Shown here piece by piece: positions 38,446-49,667 of a stretch of 64,000 nt of DNA. The stretch is from Gyrodactylus bullatarudis (Eukaryota > Platyhelminthes > Monogenea > Gyrodactylidea > Gyrodactylidae). Where the stretch lies: NCBI GenBank assembly GCA_012064415.1, contig SSNU01000063.1, positions 531,977 through 595,976 of the forward strand, in the 5' to 3' direction. A model generated the notes under the pieces. It was given only the letters and a program-made list of their open reading frames with translations. It searched no databases and was not told the origin of the DNA. Positions within the stretch are counted from its first letter, which is position 1; every line of letters starts with the position of its first letter. The translations under genes were made by a program, and so were the position numbers.

Positions 38446-41400
38446 CTACGGTTCATGAGTGTTGAGCGATTCCGCTTTCAAATGCTGGCGAACTGCTTCA
38501 AGATCGGCAGGCCGGTCTGTTTCAGGACCTGGTTCCTCGGCAGACTCGAGATCTGTCAAGGGTGGTGGAAGTAATAGTGCAGCATGCAGAAGATCAGCTA
38601 CAACCGGCCTCACTTCAATCTCTGCCCTGGACACATCTATCGAGAAAGGCATAGAGGATTCTTCGTCTGTGACTTGTGGTATTGGTATCTCATCAAGATC
38701 AGGTGGAATGGAACAGCCACTCTCCAGGCCTAAATCTGGGGAAAATATCCAATCGTGATATCGTATCAAAGTCTCAACCAACTAAAGAGAGAATAAAATG
38801 TATGAATTTGAGCATAGTTAATTAGGGGAGAAAAATTTCCCATACCCAGATTTTAAACTTGGAATCCTGCATAATGATTTCGGGAGTCTCTTCTACCGGT
38901 TGTAGTAAATTCGGAGCAAAGATCAGAGCAAGATTGTATGGCGTCATTTTATTCGTCGACTGTTTAGCTGATACCCGGCCCAAATGGCTGACAAGATATC
39001 TGAGAGTTGCTCTATGTACCCGGAACTCTGGATGATTTGGATAGCATTCCATAATGCCGAGAAGACGTTGAATTGACAAGAGTTTCTTTTCACGATCCTC
39101 AATTCGACAAGCCCCCAAAAACTCTGAGTACATTTGTCTTGGGAATAGGGAGTCGGGAAGATTTCGTAGAAAAGTTTTGAGTACACAAGAGATTGAGTAG
39201 ACATCGTTCCACTTCTCTGATTTCAAATCCATATCACAAATATTCTGTAAGGAAATAATATGACATTTAGTATTGGATTCAATAACATGTATTATCTAAA
39301 ATTAGTTCTACAATAAAATTTCGTATTCTCAGCCATTTTTTCCCATCCAAACTTTTTGACGCCTATTGTCTTACTCTTATGATCTTGTCCCTATCAAATT
39401 TGTCCAATCAGTTTTAATTTACCTTCCTAAAGGATTGTTAAACGACCTAAATTTTAACTTACTTTATTATTATCTAGTTTTTTTATCGAAATCAGAGAAA
39501 AAATTCCTTATTTTTGTAAGGATTAAAATTGTCACGCTCCCCCTCCCTAGAAAATGTATATAGACAGATAAAGACTCACTTTACTTAATTCTGTAGTGAT
39601 AAAGTCATGAGCGACTTTTGACCCTGACATCCGATATATTCCTACACAGTTGAGTCCAAATTGTTCAACAATTGTGACACACATTTCCACAAGAAATGGT
39701 ACAAACTAGAAAAACAAATAAAATCTCACAACAAAAGATGGATTTGACAAAGCTTACAGGTGATACAGTGCTGCGTGCAATTTCATGAAGATAGGTCTTC
39801 CCGATAGGATAAATTGGGGTGGAAACTTTAGAGGAATTGGATTCAGTTTTTGTAGTATCGTTCAAGGATTTGTTACTGACATCATCACCCGATTTCGGTG
39901 AACTATTCGTAGCTGAAGCGACTGACACCAGGGCTGGTGCATTTTGGACGGGAATTGCAGCTGAGGCAACATTCATTGGTATGGAAACGAGGGAAGCAAC
40001 ACCGATCCCCTCGTCAAATGATGAAATTTCATTTGTAGTCTCTATCTGCGATTCGGAAACTTCATTCTCTTGTACTAAAGTAAAATTCGAAAAATTATAA
40101 AAATAGGATGAAGAGTTTATTCTTTAAATTTCTCCCTCACTCAAAGACTTTTTAGCCTGCCTTGCAGATGAGATCAGATTGTCCTTCTTTTCGACAATAC
40201 TATGGAACAGTGAGCTTTTACGGATACCACCAGAATCAAGAATCGATTGTCGATTTAACTGATCTGTTTTCAGCTGTTGCTTCGAATCCTTTTGTGATTT
40301 ATCAATGGAAAATCGACCAGATAATAATGACTTAACACTGGACCCCGTTTGTGGTGCATTATTTGTTATATAGCTGTGGTCCTTCTCTGATCTCTTGGAG
40401 TCATTCTTATTCTTGAAAGATTTTCGCTTTTTCCGTGGACTCTTCTTAGGATCGGCTGGCGAATTGCCTGACGAATGTTCCTTCTCCGAATTATTCTGAA
40501 AGACTGAGATATTCGAGTGTTTCTCATTCTCTACAATGATACTGTTTGTTCGATTATCCTGGACCCCTTTTTGGGTGTTGGATTTTTTCATGATTGAAAA
40601 GACATTTGGAATGCGATTTCGGGAACAACATTTCTCCAAAATGTCCAGATTCGATGATGCTTAAAATTTTTTTGAATAAAATGGCCTGTTTCATGTTCAT
40701 CTAATCAAATTTTCTAAGCTCAGACTCACTCAAATAAATAAAACATGATCTAAAATTGATATTCTTGCTATCACCTTTATATATTACATGAAAGTGATTA
40801 TTGTAAGTGATAATTTTGTAGAATAATTTCTTACATAATTTTGATTTGTCAAGATTACCTCTAGAATTAGAGGGTTGGAAGTTCTTCGAGATGCTCATAC
40901 CAAAGCTGAATCCCAAAGTTTCTGCTGCTATACATAGGGGGGCTGCTCCAGGTGGGCCTGCTAACCCTAGACTACTCGATCTGGCTCCAGGGAGATTCTT
41001 CAGGAAATTATCTGTCATTGTCGAATCAAAGTAGCCCGCACCAAATCTATGCTAGAATATTTTCACGAGATTACAGGTTCCAACTTTAATCAAACGAAAT
41101 GTATTTCGAATTGAATAACATGGTGTATTCTTTATACAGTGGAAAAAAGTCGAGCTTTAATTAGTTGACTCGATTGAAGGAGTCTATACTTGAATTTAAC
41201 ATGGACAAGTGTGAATTAAGTGGAGTTGTTTCTTACAAGGGAGCAAAAACAGATTTTTAATTAACACATTTTCATATCCTACACTATACAGCTTCATAGT
41301 TCAGGTGAAATGTAGAAAAAGTTGGAATTGCAATCAGATTAGAGAGAGCCTAGCATTCTATAATACAGTATATATAGCACAGTCTGCTTTCTAATACTGA

Positions 41401-43681
41401 TTTGGGATTGAATGTAATAACCGTATGATTATTTTATTACATTAGAACAAAATTCTAAAAATAAACTTGGTTAGATGCTAACCAATAGAGATAGATTTCA
41501 GACCGATTCTGAACCTTAATGGGCTGACGTATGAAAAATTTGGTCCAGAACCCTTTTATGTACCTTTGTCTTATGATGTAGAGGCCAAAATAATTCTATC
41601 CTACTATTTCTATTAAAAGGTTGGAAATCTTCAATGTCAATGCCACTTTAATAGAGAATTAACAAAATTCAAACCAAATCTGATTGATTATGAACTACCT
41701 TTTTCACTTATAGCTTTAAATCAAGGCACTCACTCTCTTTCGCTTCTTCGAAGAAATGACAATAAAGGGTTTGAGGACAGCTTCTGCGTGCTCTTCATTA
41801 CTGAAACGTAGCTTGAGAGATTTGAAATCTCCTGCATTATTCCTGGTGATAAATACGTCTGAACTGTTCACCTCAACACTTTGGGAACGAAATAGTTGAC
41901 ATTCACAATAGGCTTGATGGTGTTGAGTGGAGAAAATGGTCTTTGGCGACCAAATCGGTGTATCATTCCATTGAATGTGTGTACCCTTGATGGGAAGCCG
42001 GATGAATCCGGGAGTGTCGTCCATGATTTCCTTGTCAAAGGACTCTTTATCTGGACGAAGTTCAATAGCTTTTTCAATAATTCTAATCTGGTAATTCTCC
42101 CAACCATGGGAATAGTCTTTAGGCATTCTCTTGAGTATAACCTGATGCCATTTATTGTTATTCCCTTGGGGGTCAGAGATATTGATTTTGGACAATGTTT
42201 GATTTTCCTTCGGTTTTGCTATCTCAACTAGGGAAATATTCGAAGAAGTCCTATGCAGAAACTGAGGTCTGGTGTATTCTTGAGAGGAAGTTTTCTCTTT
42301 GCTTGAGGAGGAGACCCTGTTATTATTATTTTCCAGGAGGTTTGAATTATCCTTATTCTCGAAACATGTCTCATCAAAATGACTAAAATGATTCTCAAGG
42401 CGTTGAACAGAATTGGCATCCATGATAATTTCATCAGAGTGTTTGTTCACTGAAAACAAGTATTAATATTTTATTGTTTAATTAGCAAGAATCATGTCAA
42501 AACTTTCTAATAAATTATCTACCTGTAATATCTAAATGCAATATCGTACATTTATTTGTAAATCTTTTAATACATTAATTATTATATCAATGCAATGTTA
42601 TGGAATCAATTCGATTAAAGAATTCATCAATCTGTTTTAAAGAGGTTTCCGTATCAAAACTTCTTCTAGTAGCATTAGGAAGTAAATTATGGAGCAAAAA
42701 TGTTTTTGATTGGTTGATCTAATGTAGATATAAAAAGTTATGCTTTATTGACAGATGAAACATTTACCAGATTGGATTGTAGTAAGAATTCAAATTAAAT
42801 CGCTATTAATATATCAAAACTTAAGGAAAAAAACTCACTTTGATAGTTTACAGTATTTCTTGAACTTTCTTTCGGTGATTTATAGGGCTGTGGTACAATA
42901 TTGTGATGGATACGGTGCATCCAAATATCTGCAGAAGTAGTCGAATTTCTATGAACTTCTTTTTCCTTGCTTCGATAGTCGAGAAGACCTCCAACCCTGG
43001 TTAAATTTATTCGACCAGATAACTCTGTCATTGACTCATAAGGAACATTTTTCTCCGAGTCATTTTCGCAGTTTGAAAAGTTCACCAAGTTTGATTGTGA
43101 ATGAGTAGATACTGAACCAGATGGTATGGTCTTTCTGTTGTGGCGTGTTCGATGTCCAAATTTTGAAATAGGCCTGTTTTGCTGAAAAATCCTCATTATA
43201 AAAAAATAATTACAGCAATATTCGTGGGATGAGCTTTGGTCCTAGCTAGTTCTTCTAGTGATACACCACCAGTGATTGCAAGTTTTGCAATTGATCCAAT
43301 ATTCTTGATTGGCATTTCTTTTTCATTATTACTATTCTTTTTAATGATTTCGAGACAGAGGGTTTCAGATCTGAAATTAATGATTATAAATTGGTTTTAC
43401 AGTTTTCTAGAGTTTTCAATCATTCTGAGAGATTGAAGCTCAGTAAGACCGCATATGTCTGAACCATTTATAGATTTGATCATATCACCAGGATTTATTC
43501 CCGAAATATCTGCCGGCCCGCCTGGATAAACGTCCCATATATCGAGAAAATTTGTTGTATAATCTTAAATAATTTTTATCTAATTACCAGGTTTTCTGAT
43601 AGAAAATCCATAACCGAAGGTACCACAAGAGATTGATACTCTCGTCACGAAAAGCATATTTTCCTCTATCAAGTGACTCAT
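38446..43681 (-). CDS. ARHGAP21/23: PDZ and RhoGAP domain protein, ARHGAP21/23 (RhoGAP19D)-like, 11 exons, 1128 aa
   Basis: Model: complement(38446..38781, 38846..39244, 39580..39705, 39758..40074, 40141..40659, 40835..41051, 41734..42449, 42839..43181, 43214..43370, 43401..43563, 43588..43681), in frame over 3387 nt. The first three introns are 24, 30 and 32 nt. A PDZ domain lies at about 12-120: GYGFSI (the GLGF-type loop), YPGGPADISGINPGDMIKSI and LCLEII. The middle is long and low-complexity with Lys/Arg clusters. The RhoGAP domain is at about 842-1030: GIYRMSG with the arginine finger near 867, EKWNDVYSISCVLKTFLRNL, NKMTPYNLALIFAPNLL and the closing VETLIRYHDWIF, which matches ARHGAP21/23 best. 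It should turn off Rho-family GTPases (ARHGAP21 acts on Cdc42/RhoA). The PH domain expected between PDZ and GAP is not recognisable. The alternative is SYD-1 (PDZ-C2-RhoGAP), but no C2 is visible and the GAP fits less well. Confidence 0.88.
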
Positions 43682-44512
43682 TATATTCCTTAAATTTTAC
43701 GAATTACATAGTAAAAATTAATGAGAAAATTTCATAATATCGCAGAGCCCATTTTGAATTAAAGTAATACATAAAAACGAGAAAATGGAAGACTTCTTTT
43801 GTTTATGTGAGATGGAAAAAAATTACTCAAATTTTAAAAAAGAATCTTAAAAATTTTAAGTTAAAATTTAGTTTAAAAGATAATAATTATGAAGAAAGGT
43901 GCAAAAGAATGTGAATATATTTGATTAGATGTTAGTGCTTCCCTGTCAATTATACGTAGCTAGAATCAACTCATTTTTAATCTTGTCATTCTGTACTAAG
44001 AAGATTTTATAAATGAAAGTATTGATACATCAGATAAAAAATTTTCAATCTAAAGTTTCGGTAAAAAGTATGCATGTTATATATAGCCAATGATTCTGTC
44101 TCAAAAGTGAGCTATTCTATTCATTGTATTTATCTTACTTGATTAAAATTTCAATTCAAATCCATTATTGAATTTCTCCCAAAGGAAGAAAAATCAGATA
44201 ATTCCTTATCTACGAATCTTCAGCAAATATTTTCTTGGTAACGTTTGATTTCAAAATCGTTTTTATTTCACTAATTTAAATTTCAGTGTCTACTTTAAAG
44301 TATATCTATGATTCATATATATATTTTTTCAATCATCATGCTCCTCTAAAATTAAAAGTCATTGTAGCCTACAATTTGAAAGGTTTAAATTGTATTTTTC
44401 TTCTCTCTATTTATGAATAACAGATATTAAGTGAAATTTAGATCTCATTTAATTTTATTTGATAATTAGTAACATAATTCTTCAAGTCTAAACCGTATCA
44501 AAATAATTCAAT
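43682..44512. other. Intergenic: RhoGAP upstream region and SLC22 3' flank
   Basis: These 831 bp of AT-rich sequence have no coding signal. They should hold the RhoGAP promoter and 5' UTR and the SLC22 3' UTR. Confidence 0.5.
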
Positions 44513-46033
44513 CTATTTTCCAAAACACTTTTCTCGCTTCAATTTTTTTGCATCACTAATCGTCAAAATTGTTTCTAAATCTTTGGTCTCAGGCAAGATA
44601 AAATAGCTGAGACTTCCCAGAAAAGCGTAAAGGACACTAAAAACTGTATTGATAACAATGGGACGAATTTCTGTTCTGTATAGAAATGAACTAAAGGCTG
44701 AAAACAAATGGGATATCGTGATTACTGCAAAGAATCCTGAACCGTGCAGTGATATGGGTGTAATTTCGCCAATAACAAACGAGTATGTACACAAGACATT
44801 GGTTAAAATGAATTTACAAATAATTCCAGTTACCATTCTCACATAGTGATATTCGAATAAAATACCGTTGATTAAAATCAGGATCGAGAAAATGACCATC
44901 AATGTTAAATTTGATGGCCTCCTTTTGAATTTGGCACAGATCCATGTGGAGGTGAATGCTGTTGGTAACTCTAAAATACCTTGAATGAGAGTATTAAAAA
45001 AAATATTCTTTGATACGAAATCACCACTATTCGATGTTACATAATAACTTGAGACCATTATTAGATAAGTGATCGCCAGCACTAACGAGTATAGTGACAG
45101 TTTCGGTTGTAAGAAATAACGAACCAGAGACTCCTCCACTCTCTCTGAATCAGCGAGTATTTTTTCCTGACTTAGACTGCCAATCTTTTCTTTGTCTCCT
45201 TGAAAATTTATTTTATTTATTTTGCCAATTTCTCCGATAATCCTGACAGACTCTGCCATTCGATTTCGTGTAAAGAGCCATTTCGGAGACTCTTTGAGAA
45301 GTACCAATAATGGAATATAGAGAAGAAATATAGCCAAAAGCCATAAATTAATGTAAAAGGAGGTTCTGCTGAAATAAGCGACAGCTGTTGTAAGCGTGTA
45401 GCCGACGGACCAGGTGAACCAGTAAATATTTGTGAGATATCTTTTTGAATCTGGCACCATTTCCATAATGTAAAGAAATCCAATGTATGTTAGCATGCTA
45501 GCTGAGCCAAGGACTGCTCTACTAATAAAGATTACTATGAGATTATTGACACACAGCAGAATAATTGAAAATAATACTTGAGCAAAAATGAGGCCAAAAA
45601 TTACGGGACGTCGACCAATCTTATCGGAAATGATGGCCCATAACCATGCAAGGCATTGGAACAGCAGATAGATTGTATCAAGCCATTTGAGTAGATATTC
45701 TCTATCACAAACTAGATCGTATTCTGTAACATAATTTTCCCTCATAACCGACTGATCATATAGAAATTGAGGACACTTTTTCCTAGTCATCATAGCGGGC
45801 GTTGCATAGAAACATTGGAGGCTTGACGGTTCTTCATCATCTGGATTGTGGAACCAGGTAACCTCGTCGAATGGAACATTGGTCAGATTGCACGTGAATT
45901 CGGGTACATATCCATCATATACGGTCGTTTGGAAATAGTAACCACTGACTAATGGGAAAATTGAGACAAGAGATAAGAGTATCTTCTGATAAATCCCCTT
46001 CCCGTAGGTCTCCTCCAAGTAAACATTCGTCAT
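44513..46033 (-). CDS. SLC22-family organic ion transporter (MFS), single exon, 506 aa
   Basis: This is a complete intronless ORF with TAG stop. Family marks appear in order: a Cys-containing extracellular loop between TM1 and TM2; TEYDLVCDREYLLKWL just before TM2 (the SLC22 signature EWDLVC); the MFS loop motif SDKIGRRPV after TM2; KESPKWLFTRNR after TM6 (family PESPRWL); and FILPETKDLETI after TM12. About twelve hydrophobic segments can be counted. SLC22 proteins move organic cations, anions or carnitine across the plasma membrane; the substrate is not predictable. It is the only multi-hundred-residue host gene here without an intron, so either intron loss or retroposition is possible. No poly(A) tract or target duplication was noticed. 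Confidence 0.93.
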   Translation of the reverse strand: MTNVYLEETYGKGIYQKILLSLVSIFPLVSGYYFQTTVYDGYVPEFTCNLTNVPFDEVTWFHNPDDEEPSSLQCFYATPAMMTRKKCPQFLYDQSVMRENYVTEYDLVCDREYLLKWLDTIYLLFQCLAWLWAIISDKIGRRPVIFGLIFAQVLFSIILLCVNNLIVIFISRAVLGSASMLTYIGFLYIMEMVPDSKRYLTNIYWFTWSVGYTLTTAVAYFSRTSFYINLWLLAIFLLYIPLLVLLKESPKWLFTRNRMAESVRIIGEIGKINKINFQGDKEKIGSLSQEKILADSERVEESLVRYFLQPKLSLYSLVLAITYLIMVSSYYVTSNSGDFVSKNIFFNTLIQGILELPTAFTSTWICAKFKRRPSNLTLMVIFSILILINGILFEYHYVRMVTGIICKFILTNVLCTYSFVIGEITPISLHGSGFFAVITISHLFSAFSSFLYRTEIRPIVINTVFSVLYAFLGSLSYFILPETKDLETILTISDAKKLKREKCFGK

Positions 46034-46799
46034 TCCTCTCTTCGGGTTAGAACAAGGTTAAAACACAATCACCCTAATTCTGTAGTGCAGGATTGTCGTA
46101 ATACAAATTCAAGTTGCATTTATTCTTGAAATGATTCAACAACAAATCGTATGATTTCAATGTGGAATTTGAACAATTGTTGAAATATTATCTGTCAATA
46201 CACTAACAAAGACAAGGGTGAATGTTGTGTGTGAACCCTTCCTATTAATTTTACACTGTTATTGCAAAAAAGAATTAATTTTATTATTAAAATCATTAAA
46301 TTAGACTATATGGGGTCCCTACAGACCCCAGTTTTATCGATTTTCCTAAGAAATTCTTTTCATTACCAGAGCGGGGACTAATAGAAATTATAGTTGAGTT
46401 CAACTTGCATTCTAATTAACTGTAACTGAATTAGAAAAGACCAAGAAAATTGAAAGAAGATATGTTTATACCGAATGTTGTGCGAAGAAAATTAAATTTA
46501 TAACTTTTATACCATGTAATAATATTTGGAAAACTTTATGAATTACTTATTCGTAATCATCTGCAACGCCGGATCTCTGATAAAATAATCTTCTTCGCAC
46601 AACAATCCTAGTTTTCTGAATTATAATTCAAGTGGATTTTCTTACCCCCATTGCAATTTTAACTACACTATTTTGCTTATTTTAAAAGGTGCCTAAACTC
46701 TGATATTAAAACAAACTCCATAAAAATATTTGAGGCACAGGGAACAAATCTTTTGTAAAAATAAATATATATTGTTATTCCCTTTCAAGTTTCACGTGT
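46034..46799. other. Intergenic, upstream of SLC22, start of the transposon cluster
   Basis: 766 bp, AT-rich. The short word GTTGTGCGAAGAA at about 46477-46490 recurs inverted as TTCTTCGCACAAC at about 46591-46603, which hints at an old repeat remnant. No gene was seen. Confidence 0.45.
46477..46603. repeat. Small inverted repeat, possible MITE remnant
   Basis: ATGTTGTGCGAAGAA (about 46475-46489) and its inverse TTCTTCGCACAACAAT (about 46591-46606) bracket roughly 100 bp of AT-rich sequence. The arms are short, so this is only suggestive of a decayed terminal-inverted-repeat element. Confidence 0.4.
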
Positions 46800-48600
46800 T
46801 CTCATGGAATCTTTCCCAGACAAAGTTAGTTCGGACATCCGGCATAAGATGCCGACAAGGATGATTACGTTACCCGAAAGCTTGCAAGGTTGCTAGCAGG
46901 GTTTTCAGACAATTCGAGGACGAATGCCTCGCCTTTAATACCCCAAGAATCTGACGGCAGTTTCATTCCGGGCAGCTTTAACTTCCGAGAATTACCGGAC
47001 ACTTGCCCTGAAAAAAATGTCCACGAACGACTACGAGGACCTCAAAAAGAACATCGTGGAGTATTACAAAAATACAAGGAAACCGGTAAGAGAGTTGCTC
47101 AACTTGATAAGGCTCACTCAAGGCGATTTATCTGAAGAGGAGTTCGTAAGAAAGGTCCGACTCATGTGCAAAGCATTAAAAAGCATTTTGACGCAAGACA
47201 ATACGACACATATTATGATAGTGGCAGTCATACTGTACGGCCTGAATGATCAGAGAAAAGCCGAAAGTCTCCTCTTGCACAATAACGAGCCATCCGTTAG
47301 TAACATCGGAGAGCTAATTAAAGTCAGGCTTCAGTGGTCGCAAGAATCGAACATTCGAGCACTTCGCACCACAACTCCAGATTTGATCTTTTCTGAAGCA
47401 TGCGCGGACATACCGCTGATATGGGCTTCCTGAAGAAGAGAAATAGTGAAAAGTCGAGGCAGAACACTAAAAGGTGCAGGGTCTGCAGAAGAGGCAATCA
47501 TGTCAAAGACTAGTGTTGTTTGTTGAGAAACATCATCAACGACCAAGAGAAAGAAAGGTGACTAAGATCTCCCTCGCTCGACCTGGATAAATCAGACACT
47601 TCCGAGAAAATTTATGAAAATAAATTCGATGACCTTCATTATCTTTCACCTTATTCCGTTAAATCTCCTACTAATGTATCTGAAGCATAAAGTGGACAAA
47701 AATCACGGAATAATACCTTTTCTATACGACAGAACGCCCATGACCGTTCACAGCGTGGTGAAAGCCATTATTTCCGGAAATAATCTAAGCGCGGCTGCTG
47801 AATTATTCGTCGTTAACGGTAACAACGCACCTCTCACAGGGCTAGATCTCAGCAAAAACCTCAAACTAGCAGCATTCTGCAGAAGCGTACACATCGAAGA
47901 TAGCGGCATAATTGTTGAGTTCCCCCGGCCTCCTATAACTAGCTCAAAGGCTCCCGTTTAGCATGAAGGAAAAGTTCGCGGAAGGGTTGAAATTCTTGCT
48001 ATCAAAAGACATCATTTTCAAGGTGAACAAACCTCTGGTCATGAAAAAGGAAGAGTAAAGTCGTCCACTGCGCATTTGCGGAGACTACAGCCTAACCTTA
48101 AACAAAATAGTCGACGTATACACAATGCCCACAGCGCAATAGATACTGATTGTAGTCTACTCAGTCCTAGATCTCTCCAACGCTTACCTGCTGCTGAAGC
48201 TGACGCCCGATAGAAAAAAATACACCACCATCTCTACGCACATAGCTTATATTGGCTACCATACCCTACAATTCGGTACCTCTTGCGGCCCGCAGATGCT
48301 TCAAGAAGTAATGTACAGTTGTCTGGTCAGAGATCCGGAAATTAAGGCCTCGGGTTGCAACATACCAATATGACATCATCATCATTGATCAGATATTATG
48401 TAAAGTTCTGCCCATCCTTCTCCATAGTGACAAGGCCTATGTACAATCTCCTTAGAAAGGTGGCAGAATGGGTCTGGACACCCAGATTGGAGAGTGGCCT
48501 GAGAAGACTAATCGAGTCCATGAGCAACGGAACATTAGTGCACTGCAACACCCACAAAATGCTTTTTTTGTCACCTCAGATGCCTCTCAAAAAGGGCTAG
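46800..48600 (+). pseudogene. Decayed Gypsy-type LTR retrotransposon (gag-pol remnants)
   Basis: A gag-like segment (about 46890-47433) reads YKNTRKPVRELLNLIRLTQG...SEEEFVRKVRLMCKAL. After several frameshifts come protease/RT-region pieces: PLRICGDYSLTLNK (about 48063-48106), YSVLDLSNAYLLLKLTP (about 48155-48205) and YTTISTHIAYIGYHTLQFGT (about 48222-48280), the Gypsy RT order. Stop codons and frame changes are frequent, so nothing here is functional. Its LTRs were not found. Confidence 0.75.
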
Positions 48601-48909
48601 GCTCCCGGTTTTATTGATCACTGATCAATATATATTCAATAGAATATATTCAAAGGTTTCCACAAATAAGGCCTTTATTTTGGGCATAATCATCAGTGCC
48701 AGACTTGCCTTCTCTATTTCTCTCCAGATTCAATGCAAAGAACTCTCGCCTTACCAGGAATAAATTGAAGTTCACGTGCCTTCTCAACAACACTCTTGTC
48801 CTGAAGACCAGTTTCAACATTGACATCTACTCTCTCTCGGGTTTGCAAATTCGCAACATATGCGCCTTTCTTTACATGCTAGTTCCACCAACATCAGATA
48901 TAAACTTGT
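48601..48909. other. Unassigned sequence between two retroelement remnants
   Basis: 309 bp immediately before the LTR of element A. A 100-aa open frame crosses 48696-48998 but runs into the LTR and shows no known motif. It is probably part of a transposon. Confidence 0.4.
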
Positions 48910-49667
48910 TGAGAAGCATAATCCCGAATAATATTTCATATTTATATCCAAGCCAAATATTATTTAAACAAATATGTTTTATACAATTTGGCTCATAGAG
49001 ATTATTGTTTTAATCGTTAATAAACATAACTTTCCCTAATACCCGAAAACGTGTGTTCACTATGTCTCATCCAAGAACTCAACATACTGGCGACATGGTC
49101 CCTAAGGATGAAGTCGACGAGGAGGTACCCAAAATTTTGTCCGACGACGATGAAACCCAAAGTCTTGGCCCAACCCCAACTGGTAGCCAAAGAAATTCCC
49201 TAAACGATGCTGAAAAACAAGTTGTGAAGCACGCCCGAAATCAACCTGATGACGATGCCCAAGAAAACCCTAAAACTCCCGATTCCGAAGAGGTTCCCGA
49301 ACAACTGCCCTATTGTGAGAAATTGCCAAAAAGTCCTTGTTGTTCAAAACCATTGGCTCCATTGACACCAATCAGATATCCCGATACCCCAGTCAAGTCA
49401 AAAAGAAGCCAAAGCAAGGTCCGCTTTTCAAAAACCCAAACTAAAACTAACATGCCTCAACCTGCCACTGCCGCGCCCCAACCAGGTAGTGAAAGTTCTG
49501 ATGAGTCAGACGACGAAATTGAACTTACCAAGGTTGACAAGAAGATTTACAAAAAACTTCTCAAAGAAGTCCTTCGCAAGCGTACATTAGATGAGGAAAA
49601 GTCCCTAGCTGCCGCATCGTACCTGCAATCCCTTGTGACCGCGACCCCTAAGTATCAAGCCAAGCAT
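48910..49667 (+). mobile_element. Element A copy 1: 5' LTR plus truncated gag (Gypsy family)
   Basis: The LTR runs 48910 to about 49084 (175 bp, TGAGAAGCATAATCCCG to ACTCAACA) and is followed by TGGCGACATGG, a possible primer-binding site. The gag ATG at 49062 lies inside the LTR's last 23 nt. Gag (49062-49667) is nearly the same as that of copy 2, including QVVKHARNQPDDD, SDESDDEIELTKVDKKIYKK and VTATPKYQA, and stops where the foreign fragment B begins. Element A is a Gypsy-type retrotransposon by its pol. Confidence 0.8.

Noticed and set aside
48696..48998. 100-aa ORF before element A
   Set aside because: It runs across the LTR boundary and has no recognisable domain; probably chance in transposon sequence.
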